64,000 nt of DNA from an uncultured Bacteroides sp. (GTDB taxonomy: Bacteria > Bacteroidota > Bacteroidia > Bacteroidales > Bacteroidaceae): the NCBI GenBank assembly GCA_900555635.1, contig USLU01000007.1, positions 1 to 64,000 of the forward strand. Direction: 5' to 3'. Below are positions 16,067-25,400 of the stretch, piece after piece. The position numbers were made by a program, and so were the translations under genes. Every line of letters begins with the position of its first letter. The first letter of the stretch is position 1. Under the pieces are notes generated by a model. The model was not told the DNA's origin. It did not search any database and saw nothing but the letters and a program-made list of their open reading frames with translations.

Positions 16067-19000
16067 TCAATCAATCTTTTTGATCTTTTGCTGTACCTTT
16101 GCTTTCGTCTTATAAACCATAACGAAGAAGAACGGCACAAGTACAATTCCAAAAACAATGGCAAATATCATTCCGAAGAATACCCCCGTTCCGATAGCCT
16201 GACGACTGGCGGAACCGGGTCCACTAGCCAGCACCATAGGCAGCATACCTAAGACAAAGGCTAAAGAAGTCATCAGGATAGGACGAAAGCGAAGTTGAGC
16301 CGCATGGATTGCGGACTGTACCAAATCTCCTCCCGCATCCACCTGAACTTTAGCAAACTCTACGATCAATATCGCATTCTTTGCCGCCAATCCCACCAAC
16401 ATAACTAAACCGATTTGGAAATAGATATCATTCTCCAAGCCACAAATTGCAACGCCCAGATATGCACCCAAAGCAGCAACCGGCAAAGATAATAATACGG
16501 CAACAGGCACAGTCCAACTTTCATATTGCGCCGCCAGAAACAGGAAGACAAAGAGGAATACCAACGTTAACACCAAACCTGTTTGCCCACCGGCTTTCTT
16601 TTCCTGATAGGAAAGACCACTCCATTCCAAGCCGATATTATCGGGTAAGTGATCTTTTGCAATCTTCTCCATTATTTCCATTGCCTGGCCGGAACTATAA
16701 CCTTGTGCAGCCGATCCCCGGATTACCGCAGTGGTAAACATATTAAAACGCTTGATACTACCCGGTCCGGTGGTATAAGAGGCGTTGCCCAGAGATGTTA
16801 ATGGTACCATAGCTCCATTGGATGCTTTCACAAAGAACAAATTAATATTATCCTTGTGTTCCCGATAAGGAGCCTCCGCCTGGATATACACCTTATATAT
16901 ACGGTTAAACATATTAAAATCGTTCACATACACCGAGCCCGTGTAGGCCTTCATGGTAGAGAATACATCTGCCAAAGGTACTCCAAGCATCTTCACCTTA
17001 TCACGATCCACATCAAAGTAAAGTTGTGGTATTTCCGATTGCAGAGAAGAAGAAAGTCCCGTCAACTGTTTATGTCTCTGAGCATAGTATAACAATGTAT
17101 CTGCTGCCTGTACCAAGTCATCAAAAGTTGCATCACTACGTGCCTCAAGCTGTAACTCAAAGCCACCCGACGTACCTAAGCCCGGAATCACAGGCGGAGT
17201 AGAAAGGTAAACTTTACATTCAGGATATTCTTTCAAGTCTCGTTCTACATTCGACATGATTTTATTAATCGAAATGCCTTTACGTTCTTCCCACGGTTTC
17301 AGGATAACAGTCAGTTCGCTACGTGCCTGGTTACTACCTACGCGCGGGCTACTACCCGTTACGTTCTGTACATAAGCCACATAAGGATTCTTTTCCAAGT
17401 ACTTCACAGCACGGTCTGTTACGGTACGGGTACGTTCCAAAGTAGCACCTTCGGGTAACTCCAGTTCTATCTTGAAATATCCCTGATCTTCTGTAGGCAG
17501 GAAGCTGGTTGGTACCATTCGATGAATTATAAAAATAGCGACCAATACCAAACCGAAAGTACTCATCAATCGTCTCGGGTTCTTGATTACCCGGCTGATA
17601 ACGCCGACATATTTATGATTTCCAATATTCAACCATTCATTGATTTTACGGAAAACAATGTTTTTTTTCTTTCCGCTATCAGGTTTCAGGATCAATGAAC
17701 ACATTACAGGACTAAGCGTCAAAGCTACTACCGTGGATAACAACACAGAAACTGCAATTGTAATCGTAAACTGACGGTATAGTTGTCCGGTAATTCCACT
17801 CAGAAAACTAACCGGAACGAATACGGCACAAAGTACCAATGAGGTCGCAATCAAGGCACTTGCCAACCCGGTCATCGCTTTCTTGGTAGCTTCATATGGA
17901 GATAGTTTTTCGGTCTCCATCAGATGTTCCACATTTTCTACAACGACAATAGCATCATCCACTACAATACCAATAGCCAGAATTAAACCTAATAGCGTCA
18001 GTATATTTAATGAGAAGCCGAAAATAAGCATGAAACCAAATGTACCGATCAAAGAAATAGGTACTGCAACAATCGGTATCAAAGTGGCCCGCCAACTTTG
18101 CAAAGAAAGGAATACAACCAACACCACCAATATCAATGCTTCAAACAAAGTTTTATACACTTCGTGAATAGATTCAGAAATATAAGTAGTCATATCGAAC
18201 GGTATCTCATAACTCATACCTTCGGGAAAACTAGCACTGATTTCTTTCATTGCTTCTTTTACATTCTTTGCCACTTCCATCGCATTGGCACCCGGAAGCA
18301 TATAGATACCAAGAACGGCTGCATTCTCTCCATTGATACCACTCTCTGTGCTATAAGAAGAGGCTTCTAGTGATACGCGGGCTACATCACGCAAGCGTAT
18401 AATAGACCCGTTTGAGTTGGCACGTACCACTATATCTTCAAACTGACTCACAGAACTCAGACGCCCCTGTGTAGTAATAGGAATGGTAATATCCAGTCCG
18501 GTTACCGGTTGCTGTCCCAAGACACCGGCAGCAGACTCACGGTTTTGATCCTTTAAAGCATTCTGCAAATCCTGAACAGTCAACCCGAAATTTGCCAGTT
18601 TATCAGGCATCGCCCAAATCTGCATGGCATAGTAACGGCTACCAATATTTGAAACCCGCCCTACACCGGGAACCCGGCGCAATAAGTCGAGCACATTGAT
18701 GGTCGCAAAATTACTCAAATATATTTCATCAAACTTCGGATCACTGGAAGTCAGACAGATAGTCATCAATTGACTGGGTGCCTGCTTTTCCACCGATATG
18801 CCGTTTTGAATAACTTCGGCAGGCAGACGGCTTTCAGCCAACTTTACGCGGTTCTGTATTTCTACTGCTGCCAGATCAGGATCGGCAGACACATCAAAAG
18901 TCACCGTAGCAGAGAAACCACCGGAATTGGAACTATTCGACTCCATGTACAGCATGCCCGGAGTACCATTAATTTCTTGTTCAATGGGCGTTGCTACCGC

Positions 19001-19180
19001 TTGAGAAACCGTCAACGCACTTGCCCCCGGATAGGATGCACTGATTTTCACAACCGGAGGTGTTATTTGGGGATATTGATCTACAGGCAGCATTGTCAAA
19101 CCAATGATACCGACGATAACAATTACAATCGATATCACCGCAGAAAATACCGGGCGATCTATAAAGAAACTTACTTTCAT
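16067..19180 (-). CDS. RND multidrug efflux transporter (HAE1 family)
   Basis: A 1037-aa inner membrane pump driven by the proton gradient. The start is MKVSFFIDRPVFSAV at 19180; an in-frame ATG 54 nt upstream would add a tail not seen in the family. Visible are the first helix, the periplasmic loops, the QNRVKLAESRLP pore segment, the helix-4 motif GLILAIGIVVDDAIVVVENVEH with paired aspartates of the proton relay, and the helix-10/11 region with MLVGLAAKNAILIVEFA. Length and layout match AcrB-like HAE1 pumps. It lies 7 nt behind the adaptor gene. Confidence 0.95.
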   Translation of the reverse strand: MKVSFFIDRPVFSAVISIVIVIVGIIGLTMLPVDQYPQITPPVVKISASYPGASALTVSQAVATPIEQEINGTPGMLYMESNSSNSGGFSATVTFDVSADPDLAAVEIQNRVKLAESRLPAEVIQNGISVEKQAPSQLMTICLTSSDPKFDEIYLSNFATINVLDLLRRVPGVGRVSNIGSRYYAMQIWAMPDKLANFGLTVQDLQNALKDQNRESAAGVLGQQPVTGLDITIPITTQGRLSSVSQFEDIVVRANSNGSIIRLRDVARVSLEASSYSTESGINGENAAVLGIYMLPGANAMEVAKNVKEAMKEISASFPEGMSYEIPFDMTTYISESIHEVYKTLFEALILVVLVVFLSLQSWRATLIPIVAVPISLIGTFGFMLIFGFSLNILTLLGLILAIGIVVDDAIVVVENVEHLMETEKLSPYEATKKAMTGLASALIATSLVLCAVFVPVSFLSGITGQLYRQFTITIAVSVLLSTVVALTLSPVMCSLILKPDSGKKKNIVFRKINEWLNIGNHKYVGVISRVIKNPRRLMSTFGLVLVAIFIIHRMVPTSFLPTEDQGYFKIELELPEGATLERTRTVTDRAVKYLEKNPYVAYVQNVTGSSPRVGSNQARSELTVILKPWEERKGISINKIMSNVERDLKEYPECKVYLSTPPVIPGLGTSGGFELQLEARSDATFDDLVQAADTLLYYAQRHKQLTGLSSSLQSEIPQLYFDVDRDKVKMLGVPLADVFSTMKAYTGSVYVNDFNMFNRIYKVYIQAEAPYREHKDNINLFFVKASNGAMVPLTSLGNASYTTGPGSIKRFNMFTTAVIRGSAAQGYSSGQAMEIMEKIAKDHLPDNIGLEWSGLSYQEKKAGGQTGLVLTLVFLFVFLFLAAQYESWTVPVAVLLSLPVAALGAYLGVAICGLENDIYFQIGLVMLVGLAAKNAILIVEFAKVQVDAGGDLVQSAIHAAQLRFRPILMTSLAFVLGMLPMVLASGPGSASRQAIGTGVFFGMIFAIVFGIVLVPFFFVMVYKTKAKVQQKIKKID

Positions 19181-19187
19181 AATGTCA

Positions 19188-20438
19188 TTACTTTGAGGGT
19201 TTGTTATCCTTTGCCTTACTCTCGGAAGAAACACGCTTATTCAAAGAATCGGTCTGCTGATCTTCTTCCTTATTAGGAACTGCAGCTTGGGGACGCACTT
19301 TCATCCCAGGCGTCAACTTGTGAAAACCTTCCGTCACTACTTGTTCTCCGGCAACCAAACCGCGTTCAACAACCCAATTATTTCCAAATTCGGGTCCTAG
19401 CTCAATAAAACGTTTTTCAACAATGGAATCACGGCGCATGACGAAGATATACGCCCCACCCTTCTCAATAGTAACCGCTTTTTGAGGAACAGCAACTGCA
19501 CCCTCACGCACATCCAACAATAATTTCACCTTTGTAAATTGTCCCGGTAACAATACCCTATTAGGATTCGGCATTTCTGCACGTACAGAGAATGTTCCCG
19601 TTTTCGGATCAACCTGAGGTTCTGCAAAATCCACATAACCTTTATATGGATATACAGTATTATCAGCCAAAGTAATCGTTATATTCGGTTGCCAGGAACG
19701 TGTGGAATCCTGACGCCCTATTTCAATGTTACGCTCTTTACTTTTCAGATAATCCAATCCGGTCATACTGAAATCCACCAGTACGGTATCACTTTTAACG
19801 ACTGTAGCTAATAAAGACTTTCCTCCCGGTCCAACTAAAGTACCTAAATCCACGTTTCTTTCACTAATATGCCCCGACAATGGCGAGCGAACCAGCGTAT
19901 AGCCCAATTCTAACTCTGCCTGATCCAAATCTGCCTGACTCATGGCAACCGAAGCTTCCGCCGTTTCATAAGCAGCCTGCGCATTGTCCAAATCCAATTG
20001 ACTGGCGGCATTCTGTGCATACAACGGACGAATACGCTCCAAATCACGTTTCGCTTTCAAAGCCTGTGCTTCGTCTTTCTTCAACTGTGCACGGGCCTTA
20101 TCCGCTTTAGCGCTATACTGGTCACGGTTTATGACAAATAAAACCTGATTCTTATTGACATACTTACCTTCGTCAAAAAGCATACTTTCCAAATATCCTT
20201 CAACACGTGCACGTACCTCAACAAACTGTTGCGCACGAATACGTCCCACATACTCGCCATATATTTCAACATCTCCCTTTTCGGCAGGTGCTATGATAAC
20301 TGTAGGTGGTTCGGGCTGAATCTTTTTCGGCCAAGTAAGAATAACATAACCTACCAATAACACGATCATGCAGGAAATCATTACTATTAATCTTTTTCTT
20401 TTTAATCTAAACTCTCTTTTCGTAAAAAATAGTCTCAT
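19188..20438 (-). CDS. RND efflux periplasmic adaptor (membrane fusion protein)
   Basis: A 416-aa adaptor linking pump and outer membrane channel. The basic N-terminus is followed by an inner-membrane helix at about residues 16-35 (LIVMISCMIVLLVGYVIL). The lipoyl/barrel-sandwich domain begins around GRIRAQQFVEVRARVEGYLE, a coiled-coil hairpin covers about 100-175 (ARAQLKKDEAQALKAKRDLE) and the beta-barrel part includes VLLPGQFTKVKLLLDVREGA. The final 30 residues are hydrophilic and low in complexity. First gene of the efflux operon. Confidence 0.93.
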   Translation of the reverse strand: MRLFFTKREFRLKRKRLIVMISCMIVLLVGYVILTWPKKIQPEPPTVIIAPAEKGDVEIYGEYVGRIRAQQFVEVRARVEGYLESMLFDEGKYVNKNQVLFVINRDQYSAKADKARAQLKKDEAQALKAKRDLERIRPLYAQNAASQLDLDNAQAAYETAEASVAMSQADLDQAELELGYTLVRSPLSGHISERNVDLGTLVGPGGKSLLATVVKSDTVLVDFSMTGLDYLKSKERNIEIGRQDSTRSWQPNITITLADNTVYPYKGYVDFAEPQVDPKTGTFSVRAEMPNPNRVLLPGQFTKVKLLLDVREGAVAVPQKAVTIEKGGAYIFVMRRDSIVEKRFIELGPEFGNNWVVERGLVAGEQVVTEGFHKLTPGMKVRPQAAVPNKEEDQQTDSLNKRVSSESKAKDNKPSK

Positions 20439-20749
20439 GCTTGTTTGTTTAATAAATTTAACCCTGTATTCAATACTTGTAGAAACAAATCCGATGCCAA
20501 ACTTCCATTGCGCCGTTCAACCAGCACAGTAAATCACTGGTTATAAACACCATATATAGTTTTCAAATAAGCATCTATTTTTCCTATCCTACGCTCAATT
20601 TGTAGAATAAGTCTACATCTGTAGAACATTTCCACAATCCTTTTCTGAAATTAAAAACACATAAAATACAATTATTCCTCTTCATTCATTAATAAAAACA
20701 TTATCTTTACCGAAAATAATTCTGATTATTCACTTAAAACGTAAAGATT
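20439..20749. promoter_or_regulatory. Divergent regulatory interval with TGTAGA repeats
   Basis: This 311-bp AT-rich interval separates the efflux operon from the divergent small-protein operon. A palindrome TGTAGA-ATAAG-TCTACA lies at 20601-20617, a further TGTAGAA starts at 20620 (19 bp after the first) and another at 20478. These could be operator half-sites. TATCTTTA at 20702-20709 is a near-consensus -7 element for the rightward genes. No regulator gene adjoins. Confidence 0.45.
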
Positions 20750-21019
20750 ATGGCAAGTAGAAGAGATTTAAAAAAGAACATCAATTATATTGCAGGCGAA
20801 CTTTTTACAGAATGTATGGTACACAACCTATATGTACCTGGAACCGATAAAAAGAAGGCAGATGAACTGTTAGGGGAGATCTTGAATATGCAGGATGAAT
20901 TTATTAGCCGCATCAGCCACACAGAACCCGGTAATGTAAAAGGTTTCTACAAAAAATTAATCGTTGACTTCAATGCAAAAGTTGACGAAATTATTGACGC
21001 AATGGGCAAATTGAAATAA
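20750..21019 (+). CDS. Small conserved helical protein
   Basis: An 89-aa, lysine-rich, predicted all-helical cytoplasmic protein without signal peptide or membrane segment. It opens MASRRDLKKNINYIAGELF and ends IIDAMGKLK. No motif or family was recognised. It lies 2 nt before an acyltransferase gene and is probably translated in one operon with it and the nitrilase-family amidase. Function unknown. Confidence 0.75.
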   Translation: MASRRDLKKNINYIAGELFTECMVHNLYVPGTDKKKADELLGEILNMQDEFISRISHTEPGNVKGFYKKLIVDFNAKVDEIIDAMGKLK

Positions 21020-21021
21020 GG

Positions 21022-21576
21022 ATGAAGAAAACCATCTATAGCTTTATTTATTATCGCTTATTAGGCTGGAAAACCAATGTGACGGTGCCAAACTATGATA
21101 AATGCATTGTTTGTGCAGCACCACATACTTCTAATTTGGATTTATTCATCGGCAAACTATATTATGGCGCTATTGGTCGTAAAACCAGTTTTATGATGAA
21201 AAAAGAGTGGTTCTTTTTTCCTTTAGGAATCTTATTCAAAGCAGTTGGCGGTATTCCTGTAGACAGAGGACGTAAATCGTCATTAGTAGAACAAATGGCA
21301 CATAAGTTTGCAATTAGCAAGCATTTTCATTTGGCTATCACTCCCGAAGGAACCCGCAAAGCAAATCCTAACTGGAAAAAAGGTTTCTATCACATTGCAC
21401 TTCAAGCACAAGTACCTATTGTATTGGTAGGTATTGATTATCCTACGAAAACAATCAGTTGCACCAAGGCTATAATGCCTAGCGGAGATATTGAGAAGGA
21501 TATGCGTGAAATAAAGCTTTATTACAAAGATTTCAGAGGTAAACATCCAGAGAATTTCTCTATCGGAAATATTTAA
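21022..21576 (+). CDS. PlsC-like 1-acyl-glycerol-phosphate acyltransferase family protein
   Basis: A 184-aa acyltransferase with the family's two core motifs. The catalytic HX4D appears in APHTSNLDLFIG (about residues 34-45) and the phosphate-binding PEGTRK at about 110-115, followed by WKKGFYHIA. It is shorter than typical PlsC and lacks obvious transmembrane helices, matching small Bacteroidota relatives. It probably esterifies a lysophospholipid or related lipid at the membrane face. Middle gene of a tight three-gene cluster (2-nt and 3-nt gaps). Confidence 0.85.
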   Translation: MKKTIYSFIYYRLLGWKTNVTVPNYDKCIVCAAPHTSNLDLFIGKLYYGAIGRKTSFMMKKEWFFFPLGILFKAVGGIPVDRGRKSSLVEQMAHKFAISKHFHLAITPEGTRKANPNWKKGFYHIALQAQVPIVLVGIDYPTKTISCTKAIMPSGDIEKDMREIKLYYKDFRGKHPENFSIGNI

Positions 21577-21579
21577 GCC

Positions 21580-22383
21580 ATGTCCCCACTACGAATCAGT
21601 ATCCTGCAAACGGATATTGCTTGGGAAAATAAACAAGACAATCTCCGTCGTCTTCACGAAAAGTTAGAAACACTTCGTGGAGCGACGGAGATTGTTGTTT
21701 TGCCGGAAACTTTTTCTACCGGATTTTCCATGAATACCGATAATCTGGCAGAGCCGGTGACGGGAGAGACTATAACAACACTGCGTCAATGGGCAGCGGA
21801 GTATCAAATAGCCATTGCAGGAAGTTACATCGCTTTCGAAAAAGAAACGATGATCTCCCAAAGCACTTCGTATTATAACCGCGCTTTTTTTCTTACGCCC
21901 GAAGGTGATGCCCATTATTACGATAAACGCCATCTCTTCCGTATGGGTAATGAATCAGAGCATTTCACTGCAGGTAATGGTCGCCCTATCATCTCCTATC
22001 GAGGATGGAACATACTACTGCAGGTCTGCTATGATCTCCGTTTCCCGGTATGGAGTCGTAACGTGAATAATGAATACGATCTAATGATTTATGTTGCCAG
22101 TTGGCCCATCCCCAGGCGAAAAGTTTGGGATATTTTGCTCCAAGCGCGTGCATTGGAGAACATAAGCTATGTCTGCGGGGTTAATCGCATAGGTACAGAC
22201 GGTAATAATCAATCGTATAATGGAGGTAGTGTTATCTACTCTCATAAAGGCGAACTCTTAGCCAGCGTACCCGACAATGAAGAAGGAACTGCTACAGCTA
22301 TTCTTGAACTTTCAACATTAAGAGAGTTTAGAAAGAAATTCCCTGCTTGGAAAGATGCAGATTCTTTTTCTATTGAATTTTGA
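21580..22383 (+). CDS. Nitrilase-superfamily amidohydrolase (omega-amidase type)
   Basis: A 267-aa carbon-nitrogen hydrolase with the complete catalytic set: Glu43 in VLPETFSTGFS, Lys116 in YYDKRHLF and Cys150 in LLQVCYDLRFPVW. The DLRFPVWSR sequence after the cysteine and the PETFSTGF motif are characteristic of the YafV/omega-amidase branch, which hydrolyses alpha-ketoglutaramate and related omega-amides in metabolite repair. The cytoplasmic enzyme starts 3 nt after the acyltransferase stop codon. Confidence 0.9.
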   Translation: MSPLRISILQTDIAWENKQDNLRRLHEKLETLRGATEIVVLPETFSTGFSMNTDNLAEPVTGETITTLRQWAAEYQIAIAGSYIAFEKETMISQSTSYYNRAFFLTPEGDAHYYDKRHLFRMGNESEHFTAGNGRPIISYRGWNILLQVCYDLRFPVWSRNVNNEYDLMIYVASWPIPRRKVWDILLQARALENISYVCGVNRIGTDGNNQSYNGGSVIYSHKGELLASVPDNEEGTATAILELSTLREFRKKFPAWKDADSFSIEF

Positions 22384-22432
22384 GAACCGATGGTTCTTAA
22401 CTCGTTATTTGTAATTCATAATTCTTAATCTT

Positions 22433-25400
22433 ATGAAACGAACTGAAACCAAATGTCGTATAGCTGATAAGCTATTCTATCTTTTATTACTTGTCAGTGT
22501 TTTGTCCTCTTGTAAAAGCACTCCCAAAGATATTATCCCCTCTGCAGAATATGCTCCTTACGTAAGCGCATATACAGGTGGAGTTATATCGCAAAACTCA
22601 AGTATACGCATTGAACTGGCACAAGACCAGCCTATGGTGGATTTGAACAACGAATTAAAAGATAATCCTTTCAGTTTTTCACCCTCCCTGAAAGGAAAGG
22701 CATATTGGATTAGCAACAACACAATTGAGTTCGTTCCGGAAGAAGGAGCTTTGAAACCCGGGAAATTCTATGAAGCGACCTTTCAATTAGGAGACTTCGT
22801 AGAAGTAGAAAGCCGCTTAAAAGAGTTCAATTTCTCTTTCCGGGTGCAGGAACGTAATTTTACCTTGCATACCGAACCTATTACAGTGACTGCTACCCAA
22901 CCCAATGTAGTCAATGTGAAAGGGGAATTACGTTTCAGTGATACAGTGAAGAAAGAAGAAGTAGAAAAAATACTATCTGCGTATGGCAATGGAAAGAAAA
23001 TCACAGTAAACATCACCGCTACGGATAATCCCACCCGTTACCAATATGAAATAAACAGTATTCCCCGGGAAGCGGAAGACTATTCTTTAAAGATAACCGC
23101 CAACGGTTCGCCAGCCGGCATAGACCTCCAGCAAGAGGATGAAATACTGATTCCTGCCAAGAATAAATTCCAGTTCCTTTCGGCCGAACGCATAGATCAG
23201 CCTGAGAACGGAATTGAAATTGTATTTTCTAATCCTATTTCAGTCACTCAGGATTTAAAAGGATTAATTGAAATTCCGGAAATTTCTTCTTCCATATTCC
23301 AGATAAAAGATAATAAGGTATCTATCTATTTTGAAGCAAGCCAACTGGATAAACTTACTCTAAAGATAGACAAAGGAGTTAAGGACTACAAAGATAAGTC
23401 ACTTGGCAACTCACATTCCATCTCTTTCAGTGAACTTAATCTAAAACCGGAAGTAGAAATGGCAACTACCGCCGCTATTTTGCCGGATTCAAAAAGTCTG
23501 ATTATCCCCTTCCGTGCAGTTAACCTGCATGCTGTAGACTTAAGCATCATTCGTATTTATGAGAATAATGTACTGATGTTTATGCAAACTAACACACTTT
23601 CATCCGCTAACGAACTGCGTCGTTCGGGAAGATTAGTCTATAAGAAGACACTATGGTTGAGTAAAGATAGTTCCAAAGATGTACATCAGTGGGAAGACTA
23701 CTCGATAGATCTTGCCGGACTGATTCGCCAGGAACCCGGAGCTATTTATCGTGTTATCCTCTCATTCCGTCAGGAATACTCAGCTTATCCCTGTGGCGGA
23801 GCAGAAAATCAAAACATGAAGTTTGCAGACAACTCTACTACCAACGGACTTACCAAAGTAGGCAGTGATACCCTATCGGAAGAAGAAGAGAGCGATTGGG
23901 ACACCCCACAAAGCTATTTCTATTATAACGGTGGCGTAGAAATGAATTGGAGTCAATACGATTGGAGAGAGCGCAACAACCCATGCCATCCTTCCTACTA
24001 TATGGATTCTGACCGGGCTGCTGCCTGCAATGTATTAGCATCAAACATCGGAATGATCGTAAAGCGGAACTCACTAAATAAGTTATGGATCGCCGTAAGT
24101 AATATGTTAGATACCGCACCGATCAGTAAAGCCAAACTTACTGTCTATAACTTCCAGTTGCAACCCATCGGCACCGGCGAAACCAATGGTGAAGGCTTTG
24201 CGGAAATCACTCCCAAAGGTGTACCATTCATCGTTGTAGCCGAAGCGGATAAACAAAAAGCATACGTCCGTGTCGTTGATGGCGAAGAACAGTCCGTCAG
24301 CCGTTTCGACGTGGGGGGTAAAGAAATTCACAAAGGATTGAAAGGCTTTATCTATGGTGAAAGAGGTGTCTGGAGACCGGGAGATACATTGCACATCACT
24401 TTCATCCTTGAAGATCGTGAGAAAAGAATACCCGACAAGCATCCGGTAGCATTAGAAATCTATAATCCGAGAGGGCAGTTCTATACAAAAATGATCTCAA
24501 CACAGGGTCTGAACGGATTCTACACCTTCAATGTAGCTACACAACCTGATGATCCGACTGGGCTATGGAATGCCTATATCAAAGTAGGTGGTACCTCTTT
24601 CCACAAAAGCCTGCGTATAGAAACCGTGAAACCGAACCGTCTAAAGATTAACTTGAAACTGCCGCAGAATATCTTACAAGCTTCCGAAAAAGAAGTTCCC
24701 GTCACATTATCATCTGCCTGGTTGACGGGTGCCACTGCTTCACGCCTCCAAGCCAAAGTAGAAATGTCTTTATCCAAAGTCAACACGCAATTCAAGAATT
24801 TCGGGCAATACATCTTCAACGATCCTGCCACTGAATTTACAACCATAAAAACCGATGTGTTCAATGGAACATTAGATAGTGAAGGCAAAACCGCTTTCAT
24901 GCTTAAACTTCCTACTGCAACGAACGCACCGGGCATGCTGAATGCTACACTAACCACCCGGGTATTCGAGCCCGGCGGAGATGCCAGCATCTTTACCCAA
25001 AGCGTGCCCTTCTCCCCCTTCTCATCATACGTCGGCATCAATCTGAATCAACCGAAAGGTAAATACATTGAAACTGACAAAGACCATCGTTTTGATGTTG
25101 TCACGGTAGATGCCAAAGGACAACTGGTTAATCGTTCCAACTTGGAATACAAGATTTACCGCATTGATTGGAGTTGGTGGTGGGAAGAACGGGAAGAATC
25201 GTTCGGTACCTACGTAAACAGCAGTTCTATTACTCCTGTTGCCAGTGGAAATCTACAGACTTCCGGCGGAAAAGCAAGTTTCCAGTTCAGAATAAACTAT
25301 CCTGCTTGGGGACGCTATTTGATCTATGTAAAAGATAGAGAAAGCGGTCATGCCACCGGAGGCACTGTTTACATAGACTGGCCCGAATGGCGCGGACGTT

